A DNA stretch of 64,000 nt from Agarophyton chilense. Taxonomy: Eukaryota > Rhodophyta > Florideophyceae > Gracilariales > Gracilariaceae. Made by a program: the position numbers and the translations under genes. Numbering within the stretch: the first letter of the stretch is position 1; each line of letters opens with the position of its first letter. The stretch lies in NCBI GenBank assembly GCA_030374765.1, contig JARGXX010000002.1:372001-436000 (forward strand), in the 5' to 3' direction. The notes beneath the pieces were generated by a model. That model saw nothing but the letters and a program-made list of their open reading frames with translations, was not told the origin of the DNA and made no database searches. Below, in pieces: positions 1 to 12,089 of this stretch.

Positions 1-787
1 CACGGGTCGTTCACCAAAGCGGATCCAATGGAGGGGATCGCAGGTGAGAGCTCCACAAGCCGGACTGGAGGACTCTCGATTGCAGCTCAATGTTTCGATA
101 CGCCGATTTTGCGCCCGAAGCGCGCATTGCGCCGAATGTGGTATATCTCAATCATTTGATACGGCACCAAATTACTTAATCGAGATTGAGTACGACGTTC
201 TCAACGGTGATAGTCTCAATTCGGAATATAACGATTTCAAATGAAGCAGAACTCCACACGGAAAAGAGATATTTGGAATTAGAGAGCTGTGTAACGCACA
301 CTGCGTATACCGCGCTAATAACCTATATTTACTTCGATGAGTGTCTGGATGTACGATTATCCTTTACCGTTAGTACGGGCTTGCAGATATCTATTTTTCA
401 CTTCTGCGGGAGGATAACTGTAATAACTAACCGGGGAAGACGCTAGTATATCAGCTTGACGAATGCAGAATAGGCTCCGAAACTCGTTTTCGTAAAATAT
501 CCTGAAATCGAGTTGTCTCGAAAAGTGGTACCGATCTTCTAGTCGGTGCTGTATATGGCGTGTTCCAGAATGCCGCTGGGAATGTGTCCATCGTGTAAAT
601 ACTTTCCTATTAACGTTTTATAGCAACTGGGGCAAACACGGGCGCTTGAGCGATTAGTTTCAATGTTATCGAGAAGATCTCTTTCAGAAAAATCTGCGAA
701 ATTGGAATAACTCCACTGAGCACGACGAGACTGAGCTCGAATCACACTGCTAGAAAAAACATTAGCCGCTTTCAAAATCGAAGCCAC
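1..787 (-). pseudogene. Decayed antisense ORF (aORF) of a B-type chromovirus at the window edge
   Basis: The minus strand encodes broken pieces of the same unknown protein found antisense in elements A, B, 1 and 2. The clearest piece is near 590-612, where KYLHDGHIP matches KYVHDGHFP of element B (about 15,030) and SYVEDGLLP of element 1 (about 39,000). Bases 1-250, read in antisense, are also visibly similar to B at 15,430-15,640. Frames shift and stop several times, so this is a relic. It lies just upstream of the 3' LTR at 1,118, the position the aORF occupies in element 1. No function is known for the protein. The rest of this element lies outside the window. Confidence 0.65.
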
Positions 788-1117
788 GAATCGCTGTGGT
801 AATGGTACAAACTAGAATCTCGGGTACCGAGTGTGGAAAGAATGGCAAAGACCGAGTGTACAAGTAGCCTGCGTTGTATGACGAGCAGTGCTTTCCAAGG
901 CCCATACTTGGAAGAGTATTGGAACGGGTTAGACCTGGCGTTGGGATTCAACGCAAGGGATCGAGTAGAAAAGCGGTGATACGTAGGGTACTGTCTTAAA
1001 CCAGAAGAGTTCATTACATAACGAGGAAATTGTGGTGAACATGAATACCCGGAGAGCTGGTCCGGCCCCATTACAGTGCTTCTTGCGTCCTTTATGATTT
1101 TTGCTTTCTTAGGAGAG

Positions 1118-1831
1118 TGTAGTATCCGCCTTGGTCAGCCGAACCGATGGGATAATTTATCACAAAGTCGAGGTCAGAACTAATAAGTGAGGGGTATAGC
1201 TAAAAAGATGATATGACACGCGGACCCGCATATGGTGCCGAGAGGCTAGATATATTAGTGGAACACGTGTTAAAACATCTCGAGTGGCTTTTCACGGCGC
1301 GCACTTTTGCGACCCTTCGTAGAGAAATGCTAAATTGGAAACGGTACATTTGGTGGCGATTCACGTGTCAGGCTTTACAGCCTTTTAGAACTAGAAGACC
1401 ATTAAAGACGGTACCTATACAGTGGTTTGGTGAAGTGGCTGACCACTGGGTAACATTTGCATATTATTTAGGACCTCATCCCGATGCACAGTATATATGT
1501 ACTAGAGGTTAGCTCCGACTCTAAAAAAAAGCGGAAAACATGTGTCCCCTGACACTTCTCTTCCTCACGTAGGACTTCTTAACAGCAGATACGGAAAAGC
1601 TATAATAGAGACTCATCCAACCACTACTTCTAGAGCCACATCTTTTACCACGTCGTATCCTCATCATAAAATGTACTCTTTACCCTCCCTGGAAAGTGGT
1701 AGCCCTACAACCCACTTCAAACTCGCTGATGTTGTAGCTCTACCACCGTTTTTCCCTTAGCAGAAAGCACCGCATCGTCCGTACAAACTCTGTCGCTGGT
1801 GTCTGCCCTTTACGAAAGAGCGGACACTACA
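1118..1831 (+). repeat. 3' LTR of the left-edge chromovirus (B-type, 714 bases)
   Basis: The stretch starts TGTAGTATCC behind the purine-rich AGGAGAG (1,111-1,117) and ends CACTACA. It aligns along its length with the LTRs of element B (24,237-24,956 read on the minus strand, 720 bases; 13,780-14,496, 717 bases). Shared landmarks are GCCGAACCGATGGGATAA near the start and GGTGTCTGCC near the end. Because aORF sequence precedes it and no primer-binding site follows, I read it as the 3' LTR. Chance ORFs inside it (1,213-1,512, 1,542-1,760) recur in the B LTR because the LTRs are homologous; they are not genes. Confidence 0.75.
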
Positions 1832-3971
1832 AACATCTTCCTTTCCCTTTTGACTGCATCAGAAATCACCATTTCTTGATTACCAGCATCTGTGGGGGGA
1901 TCACTTGTAAACTTTATTGAGTTCGCACTCATCCCAATATTACCAACCATTGAATCTTACTTTTACACTAAGGCACACTCGTTCTTGCACTTCTTTACCA
2001 TTAAAACCCTTGCTCTAACAGACCGCTTTCTTTCTCCATCACCAGGAGAATAACTCTGTTTCTCTTCTCTTCGGGTAACAGGGTTTTCTCCATTCTTTAC
2101 TACATCGGACTCCGTTTCTTCTCTTGGAACGTACGCAGCAATCTTCTCCTTTATATCATGAGCAATATGTTTCGAGTGTTTTACGTCACATGGGCACGAA
2201 GATTTTCTACCTTTATTTGGCGTTTTGTTTTTCAGAGGGTCTGGGTCTCACGAAGGTCTTGATTTTTCACCCCTCCAGCCCGCAAATTGTATGGCAACTA
2301 CAGCCCAAACGTTTGACTGACTGGGTTTAACGGCCTCTACTATAGCTATAACTGCTATTCTGTCGTCTTTGTTATAGTTTAGGGCTCCAGCTCTTCATTT
2401 TGTTTCTTTTGAGGGCCTTCGGAGTTTTAGCATGCGCTGAAGCAGCATTTGAGCCTTTCAGAGTAGAACGTGCTGAGGTCTGGATGCGGGGTAAAGTAAT
2501 AGATGCATTGTTAAGAAACGAGAACACCAGCAGGTACAGAAGCTCCAGTAACAGTTGCGGTGACAGGATTAGCAGGAAGTTCTCTAGTTTCAGGTGATTG
2601 TGCAAGTGTTGGAGAATACATGGTTTCTAATGCAGGTTCTGCAGCTTGAACAACAATAAGAGATGGTATGTTGCGGAGATTGTTGGTAAAGAAGTTTCGG
2701 GAACAAAACCTGTTGCAGAACGACGTGGGTAGCCATTGGGCACAAGGATTCTTTCAAGGCTTTTGCCCCGATATGTAGAGCTTTGTGTGTCTTTCTATTG
2801 TAATATCATATTTCTGAAGAACGCCAAATATTTGGCGTTCTATCGTTCGGAGAATTGTGCATGCACCTAATGGGACGCTCCTGAAAACCCGAATAGAAAA
2901 CTGAGTACTGAAGTTCAGCGATTCATTCCGTTAGAGTGTACTCAATTTGGGCCAAGTGTTTTTGGCTCGGTTCCGACAGAGCAATTGTTCTGAGAATCTA
3001 AAGTCGCAATTTGTCCCAACGCAGCGACCACAACCCTTCTCTCAGCGATCAGAGCGCCGCATCTTTCACATAATGTTGCTTAAACACAACGATACGATTC
3101 TGATTGCTAGTTTTCGCCTAATTTTGCCGTAAATCAATCGGAAAAATTCTATTCTAATGTTGAGCCTTCGAATAATGGGCGCTGCGGGCGCCTCTTTCGA
3201 TCAAAATGGCTGTCATATACCTAGAGTTTTATCAAATACAGTTTGAAGAGGAGAAGCACTGCGGTATAAAAGAGCTGATTCCAAGGAATGCAATGATTTG
3301 GATGTTATTTTAATAAGTTTTCCGCCTATTAAAATCTTTTGGTAGATATCGTTTAGGGGCAGGATATTATATCTTTAAGTGTCTCCATGTATGACTTTCA
3401 CTCCATCTCGTGCAGTAGCCGGATTATATATCTTTGAGGGTGTTGACGCATGATGCCCACTCTCCAGGGAAGGGGAACGGGAGATCATCGGCCACAGAGC
3501 TTAAGCTGAGATTCCATTTAGGTGTTGAAAGCCACGCAGCAGTGATGACATATACCTTCTGGTTGAATAATTGTTAATATTTGTAATAATAATAATATCT
3601 TGTACTCTAGTGAAGTGGCCATCTGGCACTGTAGTCAGTGCCGCCCAGGGCTCTGAAACTAGGTCAGGAACAGTGTTTGGCTCGCACCACCCACTTGATT
3701 TGGAGAGTGCAGTGTACAGCATATTGAGAACTACACACCTACCCTAGTCTGCTAAAAACAGGCAGCACATGGGCTAAAACACACCTTTTGATCAGCTGTG
3801 TGCAAACTACTATACTTATTTTCACTGCTCATCGACGCCTATCACCGACTAGCTACATGGTATAGGGTGGTTCTTCTGCCATTTGCCCCTGCTAGTTTTC
3901 CCGGTGCCGTGCTATCATCAAGAATTCATACGCCCACCTTATATGGTTGACCTCTACCGTGCTTGCGAGAC
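1832..3971. other. Intergenic stretch with no recognisable gene
   Basis: I see only short reading frames without family resemblance. The stretch holds one notable perfect palindrome (2,818-2,841) and otherwise looks like decayed noncoding or mobile DNA between the left-edge LTR and element A. The left boundary of element A is uncertain by some tens of bases. Confidence 0.5.
2818..2841. repeat. Perfect 24-base palindrome
   Basis: The two 12-base arms are exact reverse complements with no spacer; the centre is CCAAATATTTGG. It could form a cruciform or hairpin, could be a footprint of two joined inverted-repeat ends, or could be a binding site for a dimeric protein. Nothing nearby decides between these. 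Confidence 0.9.
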
Positions 3972-4800
3972 AAGATGGCATCGGAACTCCGAGGTCATTG
4001 AACTACATAAGATCGAACACTTCGTATAAGCCACATGTTGAAAGATTGCACCATGCGCATGCAACTCTCGCCGCGTGAAGTGCAACCTTCTTGACGGTGG
4101 TTTCCTATGGTTGAAGCATTTTTATAGCTTGGGCATTGTTATGAATCTTGCCGATATTAGGGAGCATCATTGTTCGACGGATTGTTCGTGCATGCGAGTT
4201 TTATTCGTGTGAGCCCAGCATTGTTGGTTCCTTTGTATAATTTATCTCCTTTTTATCTAATAAGATAGAAAGATTACTGTATTAATCCAAACAATAAAAT
4301 GGCTCGGAGATTCCTCCTTTCCGCTCAGTAAATATTTCCCAAGTGGAATTTGTGGCTCGAAGTCTTTTTCGTTGGTTTTCGCGTGCTACTACTCTGTTCG
4401 AAGGTTGGGCCGCATTATCCACTGTAGACTTACCTACCCTGCGTCTCCAAATCAACTACTACCGTTGTTGGCGTCTGTTGTTTTTTATCGTATTCTGGCC
4501 TCTGTACAGGGTTATTTCTATTTCCGTTTCTTTGGGTCTCGTTCCCTACGCCCCGCTCGCTCCACTGGGTGACCCTTTTTTCATTTTCCTCAACTCTTAT
4601 GACTGAGTACTTCTTTCGCACCAATACCCTTGGAAATATCCCTTCTAATCTACTCTCCCTGCTTGTCGGGCCAGTTTCCCTGGGGCGTACCCCCTGAATT
4701 TGTCGTCCTTTCTCGGGTAGGGTCTGTTACTTTTTTACATTCCATAGGAAAAGATAACGAAGGCCCTCTTGTCACCTTTTCTCCTGGCCTTTGTAACACA
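3972..4800 (+). repeat. 5' LTR of element A (approximate)
   Basis: Similar along its length to 25,131-25,952. Shared landmarks are TGTGAGCCCAGCA near 4,210 and 25,358, GTTGGGCCGC near 4,405 and 25,553, and the CTACCC/CTACCAC block near the end. It ends GTAACACA and is followed by a degenerate primer-binding site. The left end is set by where similarity to the 3' copy fades. Confidence 0.6.
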
Positions 4801-4803
4801 AAC

Positions 4804-4821
4804 TGTTCTCCCGACTTAAAA
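4804..4821 (+). other. Degenerate primer-binding site of element A
   Basis: TGTTCTCCCGACTT stands a few bases after the LTR end. It matches TGGTCTCCCGACTT at the same place in elements 1 and 2 except for one base. Such sites pair with the 3' end of the tRNA that primes minus-strand DNA synthesis. Confidence 0.6.
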
Positions 4822-4979
4822 GGAGTTAAGCCGATCTCAAATTTTTGGTGTACAAAATGCTCTCCATATTCATGTCTCATTTCTCTTTTGGGTTCGTTTC
4901 AAAATCCTTGATTGCATAACCCTTCGTGAAAGTACTTGCTTCACTTGGTTTCCGGTGGGATTATTCTAATATTTGACGA

Positions 4980-7180
4980 CGGCCGTCGAATGGCGATCTC
5001 ACTCCACCGAGGATCTGTTTCGTCCACGATTGGATCCCTGCTGTATATGTCCCTTCTCCGAAGCCGTTTCTCGTTGGCCTCTCTACCTAAGACTGACCCG
5101 AATCTCAAAGGTAAGTGCCAGGACACTTCGAAGAGTCCCAATCTACCGTCGAAAGCCTCCTATGGATGACCCATTGTTAGTGATGAACTGGTTCCTGCCG
5201 TGGACACGCATGTTACCGCAGAATTTGCTACGCCCCAGTTTCGTGTTGATGATGATGCAAGCCAGCAAAAGTGGTTGGTTGAGATGCGCGAAGCCCATAA
5301 TGCCTTCGTAGAGGAGTTTGAAGTACTGCATCTCAGGTTCGATACCTCTTCTATAAAGGTTATTTTCGAAGACATTCGTTTTTCACCGGTGGATGTTACC
5401 GCACTGTCACGATGATACGGTGATGCTCCCGCTCACGTTAACTACGTTGAAACCCGATTTGGTCGTGTCAATTATCGTCTACAGATCTTTGAAAAAACCA
5501 TTTTAATCGATGATAACTTCCGAGCGAAGCCAATAGCAGTCTTGAAAAAATGTGAAGCGCCGAAAAAGGGTGACAATTGCCGAAGGCGTAAGGAGCAAGA
5601 TAATTACGATTCTGATTTGTCGTATTCCTCCGAGTCTCCACGAAACTCTCACCACTCAAATTGGTCGATCATATCATATTCAACATCTTATGACGGAGAT
5701 CGAACGCACTCGTCTCGGTTCGAGCCACCGTCTGCCACCCAAGGTGTAGGTCGTACTCACAATAACGAAAGAAAGCGAACTGGGTTAAAGATTCTTGAGT
5801 TCACCAACCCCCTGCTCAAAAAAATGGTACCCTATTGATATTATCGACTGGAGAACTTCTACTTGGATCGTACATTCTGAGGCACGGGTGATGTAATAAA
5901 ACTACGTAAAGCGTATTGAGCTTTCCCTCCGTAACCAATCTATTTCTTGAGACGACCCCATCATAATGTTGGATTTTATTGCACGCTTTGGTGCGGAAAC
6001 TGACGTATTCGGTATGAATGAGTTTCATTTTTCTATTTCGTTACAGTCCTTTCTTCGTGGTCTGGATGAAAATCATTTTAACTCTGTAAGATATTAATCC
6101 AGAGCCTCCGAAGGAGAATTCACCTGCTCCACTGAAGCTGTGCAATACTTTTTGGGGTTCTATGCCACTAATCAATAGATTCAGTCGGCATTTTTCGCTC
6201 TTTGTAACTCTCATCAGAAGCTCAGAGAAACCGAAACCGAGTTCTTGGCACGTCTGAATAAGGCTTTCGCCAGTTGTGGAAATTTTTACTCCGTTGGAGA
6301 GCGTCGTACCATGCCGATCGACGGTTTAGATCCCACAATACGTACTATGGTGGCCTGCTATCGAGAAGGTCGAAATAGAAACACGTATTTTTTTTATTAC
6401 AAACTACAAAAGCGGATGCCAATGCACTTCCAGCTCGTATCTGTCGTCAAAAGTTCCGTTTTGCGAAGATATTGGTGATGTAAACGAATTCGCCATCCTT
6501 TTCTCTGGTGACGAGTGGGCACTCTCAAAAGGATTTCGACAACTCTCAATTCGCTCCCAGCGATGTCTTTGCTGTTCGAACAAAAGAACTTTGGTCTCCT
6601 ACGGATATCTCTCATGACACAGTTCAGAAAAAATCTCTGCTTTACGTAAATCAATCCGGTGTCCAAGATCTTCGTATCCTTTCTGCCGACTGGATTATTT
6701 CACAGCGTCTTCCTATGCGGATGGATACCTACCCTGCAGGGATGTTCACGGATGCTTGTTCCTCTTTGTCGCCCACACTCCTTGGACTCATGGTCACATA
6801 TGTTACGGTCACAGTCCCATTGCCCCCACTTTATTCCCACATTGAGAGAAGACGCCCGAGTGATCAGTTTTTATGAGACGTTAGCCTATCGAGAGAATAA
6901 TATCGTCCTCATGACTTCGTATATCCGTGCGGAAAAGAACTTTCCATGGATGATTCTGAATACATACCCGCGGAATGCGTTGCTTACCAGGGTAGAACCA
7001 AATACTGTTTAACGTCCTACTCACAGAGAGAACAATCATGGCAACATCATGACAGTTTTCAAGATTTTGAGGCCCCGTCCCAGGCTGGTAAAGCCCAGAA
7101 AAATTAAATACCGTATTCTCTGTTTTGGGAGAGGCGTTCCTGACAGTGAGGTTATCCACGCCGTAGACTTCCCAGCCTCG
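4980..7180 (+). pseudogene. gag: gag relic of element A
   Basis: Several frames together align with the Gag of element 1. The Ser-rich charged stretch lies at 5,540-5,720. A PTNPLYRK-like segment reads FTNPLLKK near 5,800. The core reads LDFIARFGAETDVFGMNE near 5,970 against LDFLARFVQEADILGMSE in element 1. RLNKAFASCGNFYSVGERRT lies near 6,260 and DGLDPTIRTMVACYRE near 6,320. Stops and frameshifts are frequent. Gag would form the virus-like particle. Confidence 0.8.
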
Positions 7181-7329
7181 CTACCAAATCAAAACTAAAA
7201 CAAGTAAACAGGCCGTCTCAAACAGGGACTTTGAACAGTTTAGGGTTCTACGTCGACCGTGGAAAAGGAGAAAAATAAAAGATGATCGGATACAGTCATA
7301 GTAATGACCAAGCGCAATTAGAAGGTGTA

Positions 7330-10300
7330 TGCTGATCTTGGTTTATCAACCCAATTTGTGGTGCGAGTTCTCACTGTTTTGGGGGAAATTCTAGCTCTAA
7401 ATAGCTGGAAGAGTCGCTTTTATCCCCCTCTTTCGCTCTCAGATTCTCTTTGGCGTGATAACCGATGTAGCAGACGCGAATAACAAACCATTTTCGACGC
7501 TGAGAATCATCCACCTTATCTTCCGCTTGGGCTTCTTCATGGTGTAGACTAATTTCATCTTGTGCTGAGAACCGGAAGCCACCATAAATCAGAGATGTGA
7601 CTGTTGTAAAAGATTTGTTGAATCGATAAGGTCCCGCTGCATGCATGAGGAACTAAGAGACGGTTCCTCGGTTCGAATCGTCCGTCGTCTGTCAAGGCGT
7701 GTATCACGGAAGCTCGTTCCTTTCCCTGCGCGCAGGAGGCTCCATCCACTTTTCGGAAATCTACCAAGTTCTACTTGGCCACATCAATACGAATTCCACC
7801 TGAGTCAGAGAAGTAGGTGTGTTTCAAATCCCTTCAACGCGGATTATCGGTTACTCAACACTTTCCGGCGCTATACAATGAATATCAACTTTCCGTGGCG
7901 AATGGCGTTGCTTCGATCGAGCCGGACCAACTTTTCACGGTTTTCTTGCCAATCTGGGCGCCACACCGAAATTAACGGTGAAAAAACAACTTGCTGCGTC
8001 GGTCTTGCCTAACCCCACCGCCATGGTATCTACTAGATTGACTGCGGCTGATGTACTCAAACTTGGTCACTCTGAAGAGAGGAAGGAAATATTCTCCCAA
8101 TCACTTCGTGAGATGAACCGACTACCGGCCGATACAGAAAATGACCCCGTTCCAACGAGGTATGACAAGAAAGACCCCGTGAATGAACTCGAGGAACTCG
8201 AAACCTGCCAAGTGTTGTAATCGTACCGAGAACGTCTCCGAAACATGCTCCAAGATTTAAGAACAATGTGGTACGCCTCTCTTTGAACCACGGATAGATT
8301 TGTTGCCAAACGCGATTCCGGTTGCTCACTACCCTTACAAGTAGAGGCCCCAAGGATCGAGAAGAGAAACAGTTCCGAGAAAATAAAATTGTCACAGCTG
8401 GAGTAATTGAACCCGCTCAGTTTCCGAGGTGATCTTCAAATATAGTGGTTCCGAAACCAGATGTGTCATGGCGTTTATGTATCGACTACCGTCCCTTGAA
8501 CGACGTAAACGTCAAGGACTTGTATTCGATTCCACGCATGAATGAACCATGGGCTCGCTTGGCACTGCTACTGTTTTTCCGGGGTGGGAAGCCATATTGA
8601 GATGCAAGCAAGTTCTTGTCAAAGAAGCTGAGCAGGAGAAGATAGCTTTTGTCTGTCGTTCGATATTTAACCGTTTCCAACGATGACTTTTGGTCTTCCC
8701 AATGCCATGCTTTCACTATCTTTAAGAATGCTCTTGATATCCTACTAGCCCACTTTAATTGGCAAACATGACTTGTCCAAATGGACCATATGATTGTTTT
8801 GTGAGACAATCTGGATGACCACCATACCCAAGTCAGAGATAAAATCACTACGATACGTGAAGCTGTAATAACGCTGAATATAAGGGAATTCAACTCTCCC
8901 AGAGATAATGTGAAGCATCTGGGTCACATAATCTATCCTCTACAGGTTTTGCTCAAGGAAGCTCGATTGAAATTGTTTTGCCTATCGATAGAGCCCCTAA
9001 ATCAGAAGGAAATACGCTCCGTTCTAAGATTGATCAACGTGTACCGACTACTTCAGCCTAAGTGCAAGGGTATTGCTAAGCCCTTAAACGAATTTCTGCA
9101 AAACGTCACCCACGAAAGTTGAAACCCTTCAATTCAATTGTGACGGATACTTCTCATTCTCTTATTGAGGGCGTCACATCACCACCGATCATAACTTTAT
9201 CGAAGCCCGGATTACCGGTTAGAGTGGATACGGCCGTTAGGAACTATCGAGTAGGGTGTGCTCTCTTTCACAGAAAGCCCAAAGGAGAACGGACAACAAT
9301 TTGGAATTTGTCACATTCACAGACTTTTCACGAACGCTACCACTCCGTGTCGGAAAAAAGTGGCTTTCTCTTTTGGGGGGCCTCTCTACTCTCTGCCCCT
9401 ACTTCATGGGTGTGAACTTAACTGTCTACATAGATCGCTCCTCCTTACAATGGCTTTTTGAACCTCTCAGAACCGTCAGGCCTATTAATGAGTTGGAGAC
9501 TCCGCCTAAAAGAATATGACTTCGAATTGATCCACAACAAGGGCACGCATAACATTCAATCCAACGTTCTATAACATTTACCTTTAAATGGAGAAGCTCT
9601 GGTCGCCGGTGATGAGGATATCTCTTGCTTCGTAGTAGACCATCGTGCACCAGACGAGCCTGATTGGATACACCATACGTGGCCTGAAAACCACGAATCG
9701 GATGCTGAATAGGACACATTTCTCCTCGTTGATGAAACTGAGAAGCCTCCACCGGGTGATATAGTATCGACACCCCCTTAGGAGATGGTTAGAGAACAAA
9801 AGGCGACGTCTTCTGTACGAATACAAGCGGCAGTCTTAACGGTAGTGCCCTAATCCCTTTCTACATAAGTATATTGATTACATGGTTAGCACGCTGCAGT
9901 TATCCTCACAAGTAGGGGATCCACATACGCCACAGTCCGGAGCATTGAATCTATCGCTTTATGCGAAATGTGGTGGACAAGTAGGTGAACGAAAGCTCTA
10001 CTTCACTTCGCAAATGAAATTTGAGTGGACAGCCATGGCTGCGACACGCTTTGCAACAGTGCGCTTTTGCTCCGAATTTGCTAGGAATTACGCGAAGCTA
10101 CAAAAGCCCTCAACGAAGCTGAATCTTTTCCCGGCACGGGCTTTTCTCGAGTTTGTCGCAATTGGTATTCTCTGTCTGCTGCTCACAACCACACGTAAGC
10201 ATAAATTTGTACTCGATATTTCGGATCGTTTTTCGAAATCGGTTGGGACGATATCTTTAAAATATACATCTGCTTTACCCGTTGCAAAGCTTTTGAAATC

Positions 10301-11020
10301 CACCTGGTGTTTGTCTACGGATCTCCAGTTCACCTTCTGTCTGACAACCGGAATAAATACGTATCAAGATTCTTCGAGGACGTGTGTCGGATTCTCCACT
10401 TTAAGAATTTATTCACAACGACCTACCACCCTCAGTTTAATGTATTAACCGAGTGGTTTAACCGAACGCTATTCGCATCTCTCCGACCTTTCGTGGCCGA
10501 TTCCTCCAAACGTTGAGATCTGTGTACCGACGCTTTAAAGTTGGCGTACAACGCACAGGCACACTGTATAGCGGGTTGGACTGCCTTCGAATCGGTGTTG
10601 TCCCGTTTTCTGCCTGCCATCCGGCTGCTACCCCAGTTTATGCTGGAGAAATTCTCTCCCGGATCGATTATCACCATAAGTGGAAAGGATGGCTGACTAT
10701 GTTGATTCCAGTTAGTCCCAGTCCAATTTCTGGTACTCAAGTCGCGGACAAGAGTGATTTTCACTCTCGACTACGCGGTACGGTGCAACCAGTCAATTAA
10801 GGTGACTACGTCTTCGACCGTAAGGTATACTGGGATCCCGATACGGAGAAATTCAACAAACTCTCGTCTATCGCGGACGGACTGTATAAAATAACCTCTG
10901 TCAGAAACTGTGCCATCGTGGTGAAAATGGATGACAGCCAAAAGCACATTTCCCGCAGCCGCGTTGTTGTCGCCCAACTATTGCTATTATAAATTCCAGC
11001 TCCTGGACCATAACTCACGA
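7330..11020 (+). pseudogene. pol: pol relic of element A (protease, RT, RNase H, integrase)
   Basis: Protease region near 7,335: ADLGLSTQFVVRVLTV aligns with element 1 but the active-site DTG is lost. RT begins near 8,450 with VVPKPDVSWRLCIDYRPLND; the YLDD region near 8,780 reads VQMDHMIVL. RNase H lies at 9,120-9,520. Integrase lies at 9,950-10,520: the first catalytic Asp is replaced (VAIGIL), LLSDN is kept and the Glu region reads LTEWFNR. A GPY-like motif (DGLYKITSV) lies near 10,880. It is broken throughout and cannot be functional. Confidence 0.85.
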
Positions 11021-11759
11021 CCGTGGATATTGTTCGGCGGCATACCTCAGTGGCTTAGCCCATTTCAGTGGTTACAAGGCATTCTGTCTTGACACACCGT
11101 ACTCGGGGACTCTCTGATTTGCCTCTCTTATATAGCACTACTTATAAAATTCCCTCTATCATGTCGCCGCGTGGTGTCTAATCTTTCTGGTTAAGATTTC
11201 TTACTGCTCTATATATCGCGCTATCTGAGGAACGGCAGAAGAATTCTAAGGTAGAACCCTACAATATCGTTAAGGACAAACTGGTCACTGAAAATTCATA
11301 CACCAAATGGAGAATTAACTCGTTCCCAAGTGAAGTGGACACTTGCCAAGGAGTACGTCGCAGCGCCAATATTCTTTAGAGAGGTACAATACCCTCACTC
11401 CAGAAACGTGAGCGAAAAATATACCGAGACTTTGGAGGACAATTTTTGAAACAGTGCAGTAACTCAAAATCATTCGAAATCATCTAGAACACTGCATTGC
11501 GAGTCCATAGCTGAGAAGGTGGAACCTGCAAGGGCGCAGATCGCTCTCAGCCGTCAGTTGGATCGCGCAAATGACAGAACGATCCCCACCTCGGAAGGCG
11601 GTCAACCTTTCGGTGAACGGTACATACTGGCACAAACGACTCCGTCGTCAGCTTCATTACTGTCAGGACGTATATTACCACGAAAGATCGTAGAGGGCGA
11701 CCCAGAACCCCATGTTTTCGAGAATTCTCCGTTACACGCAAGTCCCAGCCGGAATCACC

Positions 11760-11902
11760 ACCAGCAGGAACTCGTTATCGACTATATTGAGGAACTTTCA
11801 TACCATACGGATAGCTACGTTCGTTTTCTTGACCATTGGTACGGCTTTGGTTTCAAGACTAACTGGACAAACCGAATGAACATCTCTCAAGATCAAAAAT
11901 GA
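11760..11902 (+). pseudogene. Chromodomain relic of element A
   Basis: The frame reads ELVIDYIEELSYHTDSYV then HWYGFGFKTN, aligning with EFVIDRIVRHIYTPEGEV then RWYGFSPDED in elements 1 and 2. Chromodomains at the C terminus of integrase define the chromovirus branch of Ty3/gypsy elements and are thought to steer integration to modified chromatin. Confidence 0.65.
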
Positions 11903-11978
11903 TTTCATTCTACCTCCCGACGCGGTCAGGGATCCCTGCAAAGATTGTTAAAGCCCAGGTGGTATATTTGAACAATCT

Positions 11979-12060
11979 TCATGGAAAAGAAAGAAGAGAA
12001 GAAAAAATGAAGAAGATTTTTGAGAAGATGTACTAAGAAGCAATAAGAATGCATAAGTAA
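11979..12060 (+). repeat. Purine-rich tract between pol and aORF of element A
   Basis: About 80 bases rich in GAA and AAG lie between the chromodomain relic and the 3' end of the antisense ORF. Tracts of the same composition and place occur in element B (16,432-16,540), element 1 (37,380-37,560) and element 2 (58,540-58,700). Confidence 0.6.
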
Positions 12061-12089
12061 CTTTTTGTTTATCCGAGAACATCGGTACT

